Assembly: GCA_944383885.1 (NCBI GenBank)
Contig: CALWRF010000038.1
Location: 124,001 to 188,000 of the forward strand
Reading direction: 5' to 3'
Length of the DNA stretch: 64,000 bases
DNA from: an uncultured Clostridia bacterium
GTDB lineage: Bacteria; Bacillota; Clostridia; Lachnospirales; Anaerotignaceae
Positions 28,219 to 37,571 of this stretch are shown one piece after another; the stretch's first letter is position 1; each line of letters opens with the position of its first letter. Both the position numbers and the translations under genes were made by a program. The notes under the pieces are model-generated. The model ran no database searches. It had not been told where the DNA came from and saw only the letters and a program-made list of their open reading frames with translations.

Positions 28219-29163
28219 TTACAAGTATTCTTTATAAAATTTATCAAGTATTTCAAGAAATCTTTTATCCCTTTCGGCAATAGCCTCCTTGTCTTTTCCG
28301 TTGGAATAATCATAAAATCCCAAACCGTTTTTAACGCCATAACCGCCTTTTCCGCATACTGTTTCGGTCAAAAGCGGTATATTTTCTTCTTTTGAAAGCT
28401 CCGGCACAAGATATCGCGATATTTTCTCAAATGTATCAAGTCCGCCTATATCAGCCACTCTGAAAGGTCCTATGCAGGCATACCTCATTCCAAGACCAAA
28501 ACGCACTACTTCGTCTATATCTTCAATGTCAGCCCAGCCGTTTTGCGCAATATATGCTGCTTCTCTTAATATAGCGTATTGCAGCCTGTTAAATATAAAT
28601 CCAGCGCATTCTTTTTTTACCACTACAGCTTTTTTATGTATGCTCCTGCATACTTCCTTAACTGTTTTTATGGTTTCATTACTTGTGTTTTCACCCTTTA
28701 TAATTTCTATAAGGGGCACAAGGTGAGGAGGATTAATCCAGTGCATGCCGGCAAATCTTTCTGGATATTTAAGCTCTTTAGCCATTTCACTTACAGAAAG
28801 TCCCGATGTATTTGTAACTATAATGCAGTCTTTTGGCGCAGCAAACGATATATAGCGGTAAAAATCTTTTTTAATTTCCATATCCTCTATAATAGTTTCA
28901 ATTATGTACTGCGCATTGTTAAAACAGGAATAGTCAGTTGTAAAGTTTATTGACTTTTTAATTCTCTCTGACTCCTCTTTGGTTAAATGCCCTGCCTTTA
29001 CAAGGCTGTCCTGATTTATGTCCATAAGATTTACAGCTTTTTCAATTGATTTGTCACTTCTGCCTAAAAGTGTTGTGTTATATCCGTACTGAGCGAATAT
29101 CTGAGCCATTGAAGCGCCCATAACCCCCGGACCGTATATAACAACTGAATTAATATCATTCAT
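28219..29163 (-). CDS. 3-hydroxyacyl-CoA dehydrogenase family protein
   Basis: A 314-residue NAD-dependent dehydrogenase. Rossmann start: VVIYGPGVMGASMAQIFAQYGY, a variation on the usual GxGxMG. The catalytic region is GMHWINPPHLVPLIEI, then ECAGFIFNRLQYAILREA with the C-terminal helical domain GMRYACIGPFRVADIGGLDTF. It is longer than clostridial Hbd of about 280 residues and its N-terminus differs, so it may act on another hydroxyacid (lambda-crystallin or gulonate-like) rather than 3-hydroxybutyryl-CoA. It is not linked to the bcd-etf operon 12 kb away. Confidence 0.85.
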   Translation of the reverse strand: MNDINSVVIYGPGVMGASMAQIFAQYGYNTTLLGRSDKSIEKAVNLMDINQDSLVKAGHLTKEESERIKKSINFTTDYSCFNNAQYIIETIIEDMEIKKDFYRYISFAAPKDCIIVTNTSGLSVSEMAKELKYPERFAGMHWINPPHLVPLIEIIKGENTSNETIKTVKEVCRSIHKKAVVVKKECAGFIFNRLQYAILREAAYIAQNGWADIEDIDEVVRFGLGMRYACIGPFRVADIGGLDTFEKISRYLVPELSKEENIPLLTETVCGKGGYGVKNGLGFYDYSNGKDKEAIAERDKRFLEILDKFYKEYL

Positions 29164-29283
29164 TTTTTAAACCTCCTTTGCTATAAATATAGTAACATAA
29201 TATATAAAGCGCGGTAAATAAATATTTGTTTTTTATCTCTTTAATGCTATAATTCCATAATAAAAACTTTAGGAGATGATTAA

Positions 29284-30102
29284 ATGAAAATTATAGATGC
29301 GCACATTCATTATAAGCCAAATTACGAACCATTTAATTTAGTAGCCGAAAATTCCGGGCACAAAAACACGGCGGAGCACTTAAAAACTGAGTTTGAGAAA
29401 AATAATATATGCCACGCTATAGTTATGGGCAACATTACAGCCGATGTTAAAGAACACAATTACCCGGATAATATGAGCTACTGCATAGGTTTTGACTCAA
29501 AGTGCTTTGTTGATTTGGAAAAAAACTACGACTATTTTGTATATATGGCAGAAGAAAACCTAAAGCGCGATAACTGTGTTGGAATTAAGCTTTATCCCGG
29601 ATACTGCCATTATTATGTGTTTGATGAAATTTATACACCGTTTTATAAACTTGCCAAAAAATACGAAAAGCCTGTAGCAATACACACCGGCGCAGTTTCA
29701 AACTCCAGCGCCCTTTTAAAATACAGCCACCCTCTTACATTAGATGAAGCGGCAGTTAAATTTCCTGATGTAAAATTTGTTATGTGCCATTTCGGCAATC
29801 CGTTTTTGGCAGATGCCGCCGCAGTATGCGAAAAAAACCGCAACATATCAATTGACATATCCGGTCTCATTGAAGGTGATTTTGATGTAAGCTGGTATTT
29901 TAAGGCTAAAAGCGGCTATGTAGAAATATTAAAATCATGGCTCGGCTATTTTGGCGACTACAAACGCATTATGTACGGCTCCGACTGGCCTATAGTAAAT
30001 ATCGAAAAATATATTGAGGTTATAAAAAACATAATTCCGGAAGAAAACCACGAAGATGTATTTTTTAATAACGCCGTAAATATTTATAATTTAAAAATAT
30101 AA
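29284..30102 (+). CDS. Amidohydrolase family protein (COG2159-like)
   Basis: A 272-residue TIM-barrel metal hydrolase of the amidohydrolase-2 type. Seen: MKIIDAHIHYKP with the HxH metal pair, VGIKLYPGY, PVAIHTGA with a third histidine, VMCHFGNPF, and YGSDWPIVN with the catalytic aspartate near residue 236. Relatives are decarboxylases or hydrolases of small organic acids. It is monocistronic, divergent from the dehydrogenase with 120 bp between. Substrate unknown. ATG 29284 follows AGGAGATGATTAA. Confidence 0.88.
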   Translation: MKIIDAHIHYKPNYEPFNLVAENSGHKNTAEHLKTEFEKNNICHAIVMGNITADVKEHNYPDNMSYCIGFDSKCFVDLEKNYDYFVYMAEENLKRDNCVGIKLYPGYCHYYVFDEIYTPFYKLAKKYEKPVAIHTGAVSNSSALLKYSHPLTLDEAAVKFPDVKFVMCHFGNPFLADAAAVCEKNRNISIDISGLIEGDFDVSWYFKAKSGYVEILKSWLGYFGDYKRIMYGSDWPIVNIEKYIEVIKNIIPEENHEDVFFNNAVNIYNLKI

Positions 30103-30388
30103 ATTCACAAATTATTTTCAATTTTATCATTTGTAATTTACAAATTATGGTTATTATATACTCATAGAAAATAAAACACAGAAATGCAGCGGATACCTTT
30201 AAAATATTCTCCATTTACTGTAAAAAACGCCCCGGTATCCAAACGGTTTCTTTTGCATATACAAAACTCCTTATAAAAAGAATACACAAAAAGCGCCTGT
30301 TATTAAAGGCGCTTTTTGTGTTCTTAAAACAAAATACGCCGTTTTTTTCTAATTTTCTGCTTTACACTATTTTTACCAAACATTTACC
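30103..30388. other. Intergenic region with terminator and Pho-box-like array
   Basis: No gene is seen in 30103-30471. GGATACC / GGTATCC (about 30190 and 30233) could form a weak hairpin. A strong stem ACACAAAAAGCGCCT (30284-30298) / AGGCGCTTTTTGTGT (30307-30321) can terminate in both directions. Then TTTACA, TTTACC and TTTACC start at 30361, 30372 and 30383. Confidence 0.7.
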
Positions 30389-30427
30389 GTTGCATGGTGG
30401 AAACAAATAATTGCATAGCGCTATACT
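30361..30427 (+). promoter_or_regulatory. Pho-box-like direct repeats and promoter of alkaline phosphatase
   Basis: Three direct repeats TTTACA (30361), TTTACC (30372) and TTTACC (30383) are exactly 11 bp apart, matching the known PhoP box pattern of TT-A-CA words with 5-bp spacers. A -10 TATACT lies at 30422-30427. The base run at the -35 position (30399-30404, GGAAAC) is poor, as expected for an activator-dependent promoter. Start of the gene is 45 bases further on. Confidence 0.65.
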
Positions 30428-30471
30428 AAATGCCGTAAGTTAAAAGTTATATCTTATCAGGAGGAGAAATA

Positions 30472-32010
30472 ATGAAAAAAAATGTTTTAAGACCAATACT
30501 GGCTCTTTCAGCTGCGGCTGTTTTATCCATAAGCGCGTTTTCTTTTATGCCGTCAGGAATAAACGCAGTAGCAGCGCCACAGACGGAAAACACAAATGTT
30601 TCAACTTCAAGCCAAGCGCCTAAATATATTTTCCTTTTCATTGGCGACGGCATGAGCTACCCTCAAATACAGGCAGCCAGCGACTACCTTGGAGCTGAAA
30701 AACATGGCAATACGCCAAAAATACTTAAAGGCGGCGAAAATCTTTCATTTATGAATTTCCCTGCTGTAGGCAGTGCCACAACATTCGACTCAACTTCTTT
30801 CTGTCCTGACTCCGCTTCAACGGCTACTTCAATTTCTACAGGGCATAAAACTTACAGCTCAGTAATAAATATGGACGAAACAAAGACAATTTCTTATGAA
30901 GCTATTACAGAAAAAGTTAAAGACCAGCTTGGCTACAAAGTAGGCGTTATTACAACAGTTAACTTAAACCATGCTACACCGGCAGCTTTTTATGCACATC
31001 AGGCAAGCAGAAACAATTACTATGAAATCGGCTTGGAAATGGTAGAAAGCGGCTTTGATTACTTTGCAGGCGGCGGACTTTTAAACCCTACAGGCAAAGA
31101 CGAAAATCAGGAAAGCATTTATACTTTAGCCGAAGAAGCCGGATATAACGTAATTGATACTCAGGCAGAGGCTGAAGCTCTTACACCAAATGACGGAAAA
31201 TCAATTATTATAGGCGAAAACCTTGCCGACAGCGACTCATTAAACTACAGCAACGACAGACCTGACGGAGAGTGGGCGCTTAAAGACTATGTTGCCAAAG
31301 GCATTGAAATGCTTGATAACGAAAACGGCTTCTTTATGATGGTAGAAGGCGGAAAGATTGACTGGGCGTGCCATGCCAATGACGCCGGAAGCACTATTTC
31401 AGACACGATAGCTTTAAGCGACGCTGTTGAGGAAGCTGTTGATTTTTATAACGAGCACCCGGACGAAACTCTTATTTTAGTAACAGGCGACCATGAAACA
31501 GGCGGTCTTACAATAGGCTATGCCGGCACAGATTACGATACATATCTTGCAAACCTTACAAACCAGAAAATTTCTTATGCAAAGTACGATGAGGAATATG
31601 TTTCAAAATATATCGCTGAAAACACACCTTTTGAAACAGTATTGGAAGATATAAAAGAAAACTTTGGTCTTATGACTTCCAGTGACCCTGATGCCGCAAA
31701 TAATGAAAAGCTTGTTCTTACAGACTATGAGCTTTCAAAACTTAAAGCGGCTTATGACAAAACAATGTCAGGCGAAGAAGTGGACAGCGCAAATCAGGAA
31801 GAATATGTTCTTTATGGAACTTATGAACCATTAAGCGTAACAATAACACATATTTTAAATAATAAATCAGGCATTAACTTCTCTTCATACGCGCATACAG
31901 GTCTTCCTGTTGGGGTATTTGCCCTTGGAAACGGACAGGAACTCTTCAACGGTTATTACGACAATACAGACATATACAACAAAACAGCAGCTTTGCTTGA
32001 TATTGAATAA
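30472..32010 (+). CDS. Alkaline phosphatase, secreted
   Basis: A 512-residue alkaline phosphatase releasing phosphate from organic esters outside the cell. Residues 1 to about 35 are a signal peptide (KKNVLRPIL, hydrophobic core, AVA-A cleavage). Metal ligand Asp59 is in FIGDGMS. The nucleophile Ser114 sits in PDSASTAT. Later ligands lie in HATPAAFYAH, MMVEGGKIDWACH, VTGDHETGG and YAHTGLPVG. It is preceded by a Pho-box-like array and followed by a hairpin. No cell-wall anchor seen, so probably free or loosely held. ATG 30472 follows AGGAGGAGAAATA. Confidence 0.93.
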   Translation: MKKNVLRPILALSAAAVLSISAFSFMPSGINAVAAPQTENTNVSTSSQAPKYIFLFIGDGMSYPQIQAASDYLGAEKHGNTPKILKGGENLSFMNFPAVGSATTFDSTSFCPDSASTATSISTGHKTYSSVINMDETKTISYEAITEKVKDQLGYKVGVITTVNLNHATPAAFYAHQASRNNYYEIGLEMVESGFDYFAGGGLLNPTGKDENQESIYTLAEEAGYNVIDTQAEAEALTPNDGKSIIIGENLADSDSLNYSNDRPDGEWALKDYVAKGIEMLDNENGFFMMVEGGKIDWACHANDAGSTISDTIALSDAVEEAVDFYNEHPDETLILVTGDHETGGLTIGYAGTDYDTYLANLTNQKISYAKYDEEYVSKYIAENTPFETVLEDIKENFGLMTSSDPDAANNEKLVLTDYELSKLKAAYDKTMSGEEVDSANQEEYVLYGTYEPLSVTITHILNNKSGINFSSYAHTGLPVGVFALGNGQELFNGYYDNTDIYNKTAALLDIE

Positions 32011-32053
32011 ACGCTAATACAAATTTTTCATAAATTAACCCCTATTAACACGA

Positions 32054-32084
32054 AAATGTGGTACGGTCTTTCCGTACCGCATTT
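32054..32084 (+). terminator. Terminator-like hairpin after alkaline phosphatase
   Basis: AAATGTGGTACGG (32054-32066) pairs with CCGTACCGCATTT (32072-32084) with one G-U pair. The following T-run is short (TTTCGC), so termination may be partial and the next gene 36 bp on could be co-transcribed. Confidence 0.55.
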
Positions 32085-32119
32085 CGCTGTAAAAACAACT
32101 ATTAAGGAGAATATGTAAT

Positions 32120-33304
32120 ATGAACGAAAAGCTTAAATATCACATGCCTGTTATAGTATGTGTCATTCTTTTCATAGTCCTTTTAATAATGCCAACCGGC
32201 TATGAAGGCGCAGTTATATATAAAGGCACAGATAGATGCGCCGCCAGGGTATTAAGTGTTTATAACAATAACATTATAGATACCGGTCTTATACGTTCAG
32301 GAGAACAGGACTGCGAGATTGAGCTTTTAGGCGGACGCTTTAAAGGTCAGATAACAACAGGATATAATATGCTTAACGGTTCTCTTGAATCCGACAAAAT
32401 ATTTGCTCCCGGCGATAAGGCTCTTGTAGTTATAGATTATAAGGGCGATGAAATTTTATCTGTTAACATGATAGACCACTACAGAATTAATTATGAAGCC
32501 ATACTTGCCGCCTGCTTTGTCCTTTTCCTTGTGGCATTTGCCGGAAAAACAGGCGTAAGAGCTGTTCTTTCTTTTATAATTACAGTTTTAATGATATGGA
32601 AAGTACTCGTTCCCCTTTATTTAAACGGCTTTGACCCTATAATAACAGGTTTTGCCATTACGGTTTTACTTACAGTAATTATAATTTCTCTTGTATACGG
32701 CTTTGAGTCAAAAACACTTTCTGCCGTAAGCGGCGCCACACTTGGTCTTTTGGTAACAGCCATTTTAGGAATAATATTTACAACAGGCTTTAAAATCCAC
32801 GGCGCCATAATGCCAAACTCAGAAAGCCTGCTTTACAGCGGTTATCAGGACTTAAATCTTACAAAAATATATATGGCAAGTATTTTTATAGGCTCTTCCG
32901 GCGCTGTTATGGATTTAGCAGTTGACATTACATCTGCGGTAAATGAGGTTATAGAGAAAAAGCCTGCTATATCCGCCAAAGAAGCCGCATTAAGCGGAAT
33001 GAATGTAGGTCGTGCAGCTATGGGCACCATGACAACAACGCTTCTTTTGGCATATTCCGGCGGATATATAGCTCTTTTAATGGTATTTATGGCACAGGGA
33101 ACGCCTGTATACAATATTTTAAACTATAAATATGTTTCCTCCGAAATAATAGACACAATAGTTGGAAGCTTCGGTCTTGTAAGCGTGGCTCCGCTTACTG
33201 CTATAATGAGCGGAATACTTCTTACAAGAAAAAAACACCGTGAAATCCGCGCAAATGAAAATAAATCAAATATAGCGCCAAAGCCTGAAGCTGAAAATAT
33301 TTAA
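32120..33304 (+). CDS. YibE/F family membrane protein
   Basis: A 394-residue protein with one N-terminal TM helix (about 10-28), an extracytoplasmic beta-rich domain of about 100 residues with GGRFKGQITTGYN, and six or more TM helices from residue 130 to 375. The conserved segments GFAITVLLTVIIISLVYG and SGAVMDLAVDITSAVNEV are typical of YibE/F proteins. Function is not established. It follows alkaline phosphatase, so it might share phosphate regulation if the hairpin between them leaks (inference). ATG 32120 follows AAGGAGAATATGTAAT. Confidence 0.88.
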   Translation: MNEKLKYHMPVIVCVILFIVLLIMPTGYEGAVIYKGTDRCAARVLSVYNNNIIDTGLIRSGEQDCEIELLGGRFKGQITTGYNMLNGSLESDKIFAPGDKALVVIDYKGDEILSVNMIDHYRINYEAILAACFVLFLVAFAGKTGVRAVLSFIITVLMIWKVLVPLYLNGFDPIITGFAITVLLTVIIISLVYGFESKTLSAVSGATLGLLVTAILGIIFTTGFKIHGAIMPNSESLLYSGYQDLNLTKIYMASIFIGSSGAVMDLAVDITSAVNEVIEKKPAISAKEAALSGMNVGRAAMGTMTTTLLLAYSGGYIALLMVFMAQGTPVYNILNYKYVSSEIIDTIVGSFGLVSVAPLTAIMSGILLTRKKHREIRANENKSNIAPKPEAENI

Positions 33305-33326
33305 TCTCATATACAACTATAAATAT

Positions 33327-33353
33327 AAAACCGATGCCAAAAGCACCGGTTTT
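33327..33353. terminator. Bidirectional terminator between YibE/F and GH3 genes
   Basis: AAAACCG(A)TGC (33327-33337) pairs with GCACCGGTTTT (33343-33353), followed by TATATTT. Genes are convergent here. Confidence 0.75.
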
Positions 33354-33358
33354 TATAT

Positions 33359-34693
33359 TTACTCTATTATTCCTGTTTCTATTTTCCAAAGAAGTATCCT
33401 TAAAACTGATTCATCAATACGGCTCTCCTGTATTTCTCCGTTTTCTACAGCCTCAATAACAGCCTGTGCCTGCTCTTTATAATTTGTTACGCACAATAAG
33501 TCATTGCCTGCCAAAACCGCAGATACAGAAGCCTCTTTGTCCCCTGTAAAACGCTTTACAGCCTCCATTGAAAGCTCGTCAGTTACTATAACGCCGTTAA
33601 ATCCCAGTTCCTCCCTCAGTATTTGGTGTACTTTTGGTGAAAGGGACGCCGGGTAGTTTTCATCCATACACTTTACTATATTATGGCTGACCATTACCAT
33701 GCCTGCCCCGGCATTTATACCAGCTCTAAAAGGCAGGAAGTCGCTATTTTCAAACTCACTGTAAGACCTGCTGTCGTATACCATGTCTTCATGAGTATCT
33801 TTATTGCCCCCGTATCCCGGAAAATGCTTTAAAGCGCAGCCAATGCCTTCTGCATTCATTGTTTCAACAACAGCTGTTACATATTCCGATGTCTGCACGG
33901 CGTCTTTTCCAAAAGAACGGTCGTAAATATAGTCTTCAGGGTTTTCCGAAACATCGCATACAGGCGCTAAATTAAGATTAATGCCTAAAGATTTAAGCAG
34001 CCGGCTTTTTTCTTTTGTATCGCTTTTTATAAGTTCCATGCCGCCCTCATTATAAAGCTCCTGCGGTGATTTAAAAGGCTCAGCCCTGAACTGAGCATAC
34101 TTGCTTACCCTGTTTACTGTTCCGCCTTCTTCGTCAACACTTATAATCAAAGGCACTTTTGATTCAGACTGCAAGGCTGATATTTCATTTATAACGCTTT
34201 CTTTATCCTTATCTTTAAAATCAACCGCGAATAAAACAAAACCGCCTAAAGCATAATCTTTTACGCTTTCCATGGCTTCCCCGCTATAACGGACTAAAAG
34301 CATCTGCCCAACTTTTTCCTCAATATTCATATTTGAGAGAATTTCCCTCGCTCTGGCTCTTTTCGGCTCCTCACCTATTACAGCGTTTAAAGCGGTTAAA
34401 ATGCCGTCTGTTTTTGTATACTCAATTTCAGCCGGGCAGCCTGCCATTATTCCGTCCTGAGAAACACTCAAATCCGCGCTTTGCATATCTATGCTGTATA
34501 TACTGCTGTTTTCAGCCTGAACGGTAACTGTGCCGCCTGTGCTTTCAATAACAGTTCCTTCCAAAAAGCCTGCTTCATTTTGCGCAGACTGTTTTTCTCC
34601 GGATATGTGCGGACTGTTATTATTCTGTAAACCTCCGCAGCCAGAAAAACTAAGGCATAGCAAAAAGCAGATTATATATTTTAAAACCTTCAT
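33359..34693 (-). CDS. Lipoprotein beta-N-acetylhexosaminidase, GH3 (NagZ-like)
   Basis: A 444-residue surface lipoprotein: signal peptide then lipobox LSFSGC with lipid-bearing Cys19. Residues about 60-110 form a small beta domain; GH3 catalytic domain starts at RAREILSNMNIEEKVGQMLL. Catalytic features are SVDEEGGTVNR, KHFPGYGGNKDTHED (the NagZ His-Asp pair region) and GVIVTDELSMEAV with the nucleophile aspartate. Such enzymes trim N-acetylglucosamine from peptidoglycan or muropeptides. GH3 enzymes of this class lack the C-terminal GH3 domain, as here. Monocistronic, convergent with the YibE/F gene. Confidence 0.9.
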   Translation of the reverse strand: MKVLKYIICFLLCLSFSGCGGLQNNNSPHISGEKQSAQNEAGFLEGTVIESTGGTVTVQAENSSIYSIDMQSADLSVSQDGIMAGCPAEIEYTKTDGILTALNAVIGEEPKRARAREILSNMNIEEKVGQMLLVRYSGEAMESVKDYALGGFVLFAVDFKDKDKESVINEISALQSESKVPLIISVDEEGGTVNRVSKYAQFRAEPFKSPQELYNEGGMELIKSDTKEKSRLLKSLGINLNLAPVCDVSENPEDYIYDRSFGKDAVQTSEYVTAVVETMNAEGIGCALKHFPGYGGNKDTHEDMVYDSRSYSEFENSDFLPFRAGINAGAGMVMVSHNIVKCMDENYPASLSPKVHQILREELGFNGVIVTDELSMEAVKRFTGDKEASVSAVLAGNDLLCVTNYKEQAQAVIEAVENGEIQESRIDESVLRILLWKIETGIIE

Positions 34694-35209
34694 ATTTCAC
34701 CTTCTATCAATATATTTAAGCATAAATAAGCTCTTATTAAACGGACTGCAACCAATACATTTTTTAATTCCTAATTTTGCAATGGAAAATACGCTGCATT
34801 AATTTTTTGACTTCAGCAAAACTTTCACGAATATTTATATTATTACTAAAATGCTATCATAAAAAGTATAATATTTCAATTATTTTAAAAATCTTACCCG
34901 CTTAAGCCGCCGAACAAAAATTATAATAATATTAAAATACAATAAGCGCAGTGCTGTAAAAAAATGATAATACTGTAAATCTATCTGTCAAAGCAGATAC
35001 AATATAAAAAGAGCTGACTGAATAATTAAAATCAGTTAGCTCTTTTTGGTAAAAATGCAAATAATATTATAAACCTTTGTATTGCTTTAACGCTTTAAAA
35101 TACAAGTAATATAAGCCTTTTTAGTGTCTTTAAAATTACGCTGTTTATATTGAGAGTTTTAATAAAACTTATAAAAACTGACTTTTTTCAGCCCTAAATA
35201 CACCATATA
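34694..35209. other. Intergenic region with rib operon terminator
   Basis: No gene seen; AT-rich. A strong stem AAAAAGAGCTGACTGA (35006-35021) / TCAGTTAGCTCTTTTT (35032-35047) terminates the rib operon on the minus strand, about 165 bases past ribH. Part of the NagZ-like promoter should lie between 34694 and 34900. Confidence 0.65.
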
Positions 35210-35671
35210 TTAAAACTCCTTCATAAGGTTAACCATCTCAATAGCCGAAAGGGCACAGTCGTAGCCTTTGTTTCCGCTCTTTGTGCCGGCTCTTTCAATA
35301 GCCTGCTCAATATTTTCTGTTGTTACTACGCCAAAAAGCACAGGTATGCCTGTTTTAAGCCCAACTTGGGCAACACCTTTTGAAACTTCATTGCAAACAT
35401 AATCATAATGGCTTGTAGCGCCTCTTATAACAGCGCCAAGGCAAATAACGGCGTCATATTTTCCGCTTTCAGCCATTTTCTGAGCCACAACAGGTATCTC
35501 AAAAGCTCCCGGAACCCACGCAAGAGAAATGTCATCATCTTCAACACCATGGCGCACAAGCCCGTCTACAGCACCTGAAACAAGCTTTGATACTATAAAC
35601 TCATTAAATCTTGAAGCAACAAGACCCACCTTAATTTTTTGACCTATAACTTTTCCTTCAAAAACCTTCAT
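35210..35671 (-). CDS. ribH: 6,7-dimethyl-8-ribityllumazine synthase
   Basis: Condenses the RibA/RibD/phosphatase product with dihydroxybutanone phosphate to give lumazine, the substrate of riboflavin synthase. The 153-residue protein shows [26 protein letters not shown], the [10 protein letters not shown] loop, [16 protein letters not shown] and [18 protein letters not shown], all normal. It forms an icosahedral capsid in this family. It is last in the ribD-ribE-ribBA-ribH set, 24 bp after ribBA, and is followed by the terminator near 35030. Confidence 0.97.
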   Translation of the reverse strand: MKVFEGKVIGQKIKVGLVASRFNEFIVSKLVSGAVDGLVRHGVEDDDISLAWVPGAFEIPVVAQKMAESGKYDAVICLGAVIRGATSHYDYVCNEVSKGVAQVGLKTGIPVLFGVVTTENIEQAIERAGTKSGNKGYDCALSAIEMVNLMKEF

Positions 35672-35695
35672 TGTATTATCCTCCTTGTATTTATA

Positions 35696-36895
35696 TTATA
35701 AATGAAGAATGTGTCCCATTTTTTCTTTCTTAATTTTCATGTAATAATCAGCCTGATGCATGTGTTTAGGCTCAATAGGCACTCTTTCAACAATCTCAAT
35801 GCCATAGTCCGAAAGACCGTCTATTTTTTTAGGGTTGTTTGTCATAATGCGCAGCTTAGTCATGCCCAAATCCTTAATAATCTGTGCCCCTGAGCTGTAG
35901 TCCCTTAAATCCGGTGCGAAACCTAAAGCCACATTTGCCTCAACAGTGTCAAGACCTTCCTCCTGAAGCTTGTAAGCCTTTATTTTATTAATAATCCCTA
36001 TTCCTCTGCCTTCCTGCCTTAAATAAACCAGCGCGCCTCTGCCTTCATTTGCAATCATTTTCATGGCTGCATGAAGCTGGTCACCGCAGTCGCACTTAGC
36101 AGAACCGAAAACATCGCCTGTAAGGCATTCAGAATGAACCCTGATAAGCACTGGCTCGCCGTTTGCAACATCGCCCATTGTAAGGGCAACATGCTGTTCG
36201 CCTGTTTTGGCATTCTCGTAGCCGTAAATTTTAAAGTCACCGTATTTTGTAGGCAGATTAGCCTCAGCCGCTCTTTCAATAGTTTTTTCGTTGCGCCTTC
36301 TCCAGCTTTGAATAGCTTTTATTGTTGTAAATTTAAGCCCGTGCTCTTTAGCAAACTCTATAAGCTGTGATTTTCTCATCATAGTTCCGTCTTCTGCCAT
36401 AATTTCGCAGCAAAGACCAATTTCTTTAAGTCCGGCAATTCGCATTAAATCCACAGTAGCCTCTGTGTGTCCGTTTCTCTGCAATACTCCGCCAGGTTTT
36501 GCCTCAAGCGGAAACATGTGCCCGGGACGTCTGAAATCAGATGGTTTTGCGTCGTCCTCTGCGGCTTTCATAGCTGTAATAGAGCGTTCATAAGCTGATA
36601 TGCCTGTTGTTGTTGAAATATGGTCTATGGAAACAGTAAAAGCTGTGCAGTGGTTATCTGTGTTGTTGTCTACCATCTGTTTAAGGCGTAATTTTTCTGT
36701 ATATTCCTCACTCATTGGCATGCATATAAGACCTTTTGCATAGCATGCCATAAAGTTTACATTTTCCTGTGTGGCAAACTGCGCAGCGCATATAAGGTCG
36801 CCCTCGTTTTCCCTGTCAGGGTCGTCGGTGCATACAATTATTTTTCCGTTTCTTAAATCCTCAACAACTTCCTCTATTGTGTTAAATTCAAACAT
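35696..36895 (-). CDS. ribBA: Bifunctional DHBP synthase / GTP cyclohydrolase II (RibBA)
   Basis: Two-domain enzyme of 399 residues. The N-terminal RibB domain (1 to about 205) makes dihydroxybutanone phosphate: [16 protein letters not shown] and [24 protein letters not shown]. The C-terminal RibA domain opens [23 protein letters not shown] with the zinc cysteines, then RQEGRGIGI and [11 protein letters not shown]. Both active sites look complete. It lies 19 bp after ribE and 24 bp before ribH; the FMN riboswitch upstream of ribD controls the whole set. Confidence 0.97.
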   Translation of the reverse strand: MFEFNTIEEVVEDLRNGKIIVCTDDPDRENEGDLICAAQFATQENVNFMACYAKGLICMPMSEEYTEKLRLKQMVDNNTDNHCTAFTVSIDHISTTTGISAYERSITAMKAAEDDAKPSDFRRPGHMFPLEAKPGGVLQRNGHTEATVDLMRIAGLKEIGLCCEIMAEDGTMMRKSQLIEFAKEHGLKFTTIKAIQSWRRRNEKTIERAAEANLPTKYGDFKIYGYENAKTGEQHVALTMGDVANGEPVLIRVHSECLTGDVFGSAKCDCGDQLHAAMKMIANEGRGALVYLRQEGRGIGIINKIKAYKLQEEGLDTVEANVALGFAPDLRDYSSGAQIIKDLGMTKLRIMTNNPKKIDGLSDYGIEIVERVPIEPKHMHQADYYMKIKKEKMGHILHL

Positions 36896-36914
36896 TGTCT
36901 TTTCCTCCCAATAT

Positions 36915-37568
36915 TTAAAATCCGTATTCTGTCAAAAACTCACGTGTAATTCTGCTTTCGCTTTTTGCTTCCTGCTTATTACCCAAGCCTGAGAGCTTTT
37001 CAATATATTTGCCTATAATATCGTTTTCAAGATTAACAACATCGCCTTTGTTTTTCATTAATAAAGTAGTGTTTGCCCCTGTATGGGGTATAATTGAAAC
37101 CGCAAAATCAATTTCACTTACCCTTGCCACTGTAAGGCTTATGCCGTCTATGGCTATGGAGCCTTTTTCAACTATTAGGTGCAGTATTTCAGGCTTTGTT
37201 TTAATAGTTACCCAAACGGCAATATCGTCTTTTGCTAAATCCGAAATAACGCCTGTTCCGTCTATGTGCCCGGATACTATATGTCCTCCGAACCTGCCGT
37301 TTGCCGCCATAGCTCTTTCAATATTAACTTTGGAACCGGTTTTAAGGCTTCCCAAAGAGCTTCTCATAAGCGTTTCATTCATAACATCAGCCTTAAATAT
37401 GCTTCCGGAATACTCCGTTACAGTAAGGCATACGCCGTTTACGGCAATACTGTCGCCTAAATGAATATCATTAAATATTTTGTTTCCCTCAATAGAAAGC
37501 TCAGCGCTTTTTGCGCCTTTTTTTACAGCCTTTACAGTGCCTAATTCCTCAATAATGCCTGTAAACAC
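36915..37568 (-). CDS. ribE: Riboflavin synthase, alpha subunit
   Basis: Dismutates two lumazine molecules into riboflavin. The 217-residue protein has the two internal lumazine-binding repeats, each starting with a MFTGIIEE- or [12 protein letters not shown] motif. The active-site residues lie in NGVCLTV (first repeat) and DGISLTV (second repeat). It lies 3 bp after ribD and 19 bp before ribBA, clearly one transcript. A C-terminal tail of about 25 residues past the second repeat is slightly longer than usual. Confidence 0.95.
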   Translation of the reverse strand: MFTGIIEELGTVKAVKKGAKSAELSIEGNKIFNDIHLGDSIAVNGVCLTVTEYSGSIFKADVMNETLMRSSLGSLKTGSKVNIERAMAANGRFGGHIVSGHIDGTGVISDLAKDDIAVWVTIKTKPEILHLIVEKGSIAIDGISLTVARVSEIDFAVSIIPHTGANTTLLMKNKGDVVNLENDIIGKYIEKLSGLGNKQEAKSESRITREFLTEYGF

Positions 37569-37571
37569 TTT

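Noticed and set aside
28219..29163. Naming this dehydrogenase hbd of the butyrate pathway
   Set aside because: It is longer than clostridial Hbd, has a variant nucleotide motif, and is not linked to bcd-etf.
37009..37464. 151-residue ORF antisense to ribE
   Set aside because: Opposite a complete, well-known gene and without a ribosome site.
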